Under the pieces are notes generated by a model, which was not told the DNA's origin, did not search any database, and worked only from the letters and a program-made list of their open reading frames with translations. The position numbers and the translations under genes were made by a program. Source: Granulicella sp. (GTDB lineage Bacteria; Acidobacteriota; Terriglobia; Terriglobales; Acidobacteriaceae). Taken from it: a stretch of DNA of 47,733 bases. The stretch is from the NCBI GenBank assembly GCA_003138795.1, contig PLHC01000028.1, positions 995 through 48,727 on the forward strand, written 5' to 3'. Position 1 is the stretch's first letter. Every line of letters starts with the position of its first letter. Positions 47,705 through 47,733 of this stretch are shown piece by piece.

Positions 47705-47733
47705 GCCGAGGATCTCTTCGCCGTGTTCCTCCA

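Overview
The window reads as an Acidobacteriota-like chromosome segment (inferred from gene style; no taxonomic search was possible). Bases 1-10.85 kb look like ordinary core genome: smpB, secretin plus two pseudopilins, an M48 protease, queF, an SRPBCC protein, an MFS transporter, a GT2 glycosyltransferase and ispG. From about 11 kb on is an energy-metabolism accessory region. It starts with a complete N-type F-ATPase operon (atpDCQRBEFAG, about 11.4-18.0 kb), followed by a two-gene cytochrome-bd-like membrane complex with two CXXCH haem-c motifs, flanked by Usp and Crp/Fnr gene remnants. From 21.7 to 46.8 kb is a coherent tungsten (or molybdenum) and alcohol/aldehyde island: three MoeA paralogs (one fused to a PBP-like domain), TupABC, an HTH-PBP regulator, a TonB-dependent receptor, an orphan WtpA/ModA-like binding protein, MoaA, a sigma-54 enhancer-binding protein (AcoR-like), an aldehyde dehydrogenase, a porin, a Zn-alcohol dehydrogenase, an AOR-family aldehyde:ferredoxin oxidoreductase, MoaD, MoeB/ThiF and an FTCD-C-like protein. 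An IS256-type transposase runs off the right edge. The most notable signal is a ~280-bp intergenic element present three times (before moaA, the aldehyde dehydrogenase and the alcohol dehydrogenase). Each copy carries a canonical sigma-54 promoter (TGGCTACAGAATTGC), several dyads at nearly fixed spacing and a conserved leader. It apparently wires cofactor synthesis and alcohol/aldehyde oxidation into one regulon of the locally encoded sigma-54 activator.
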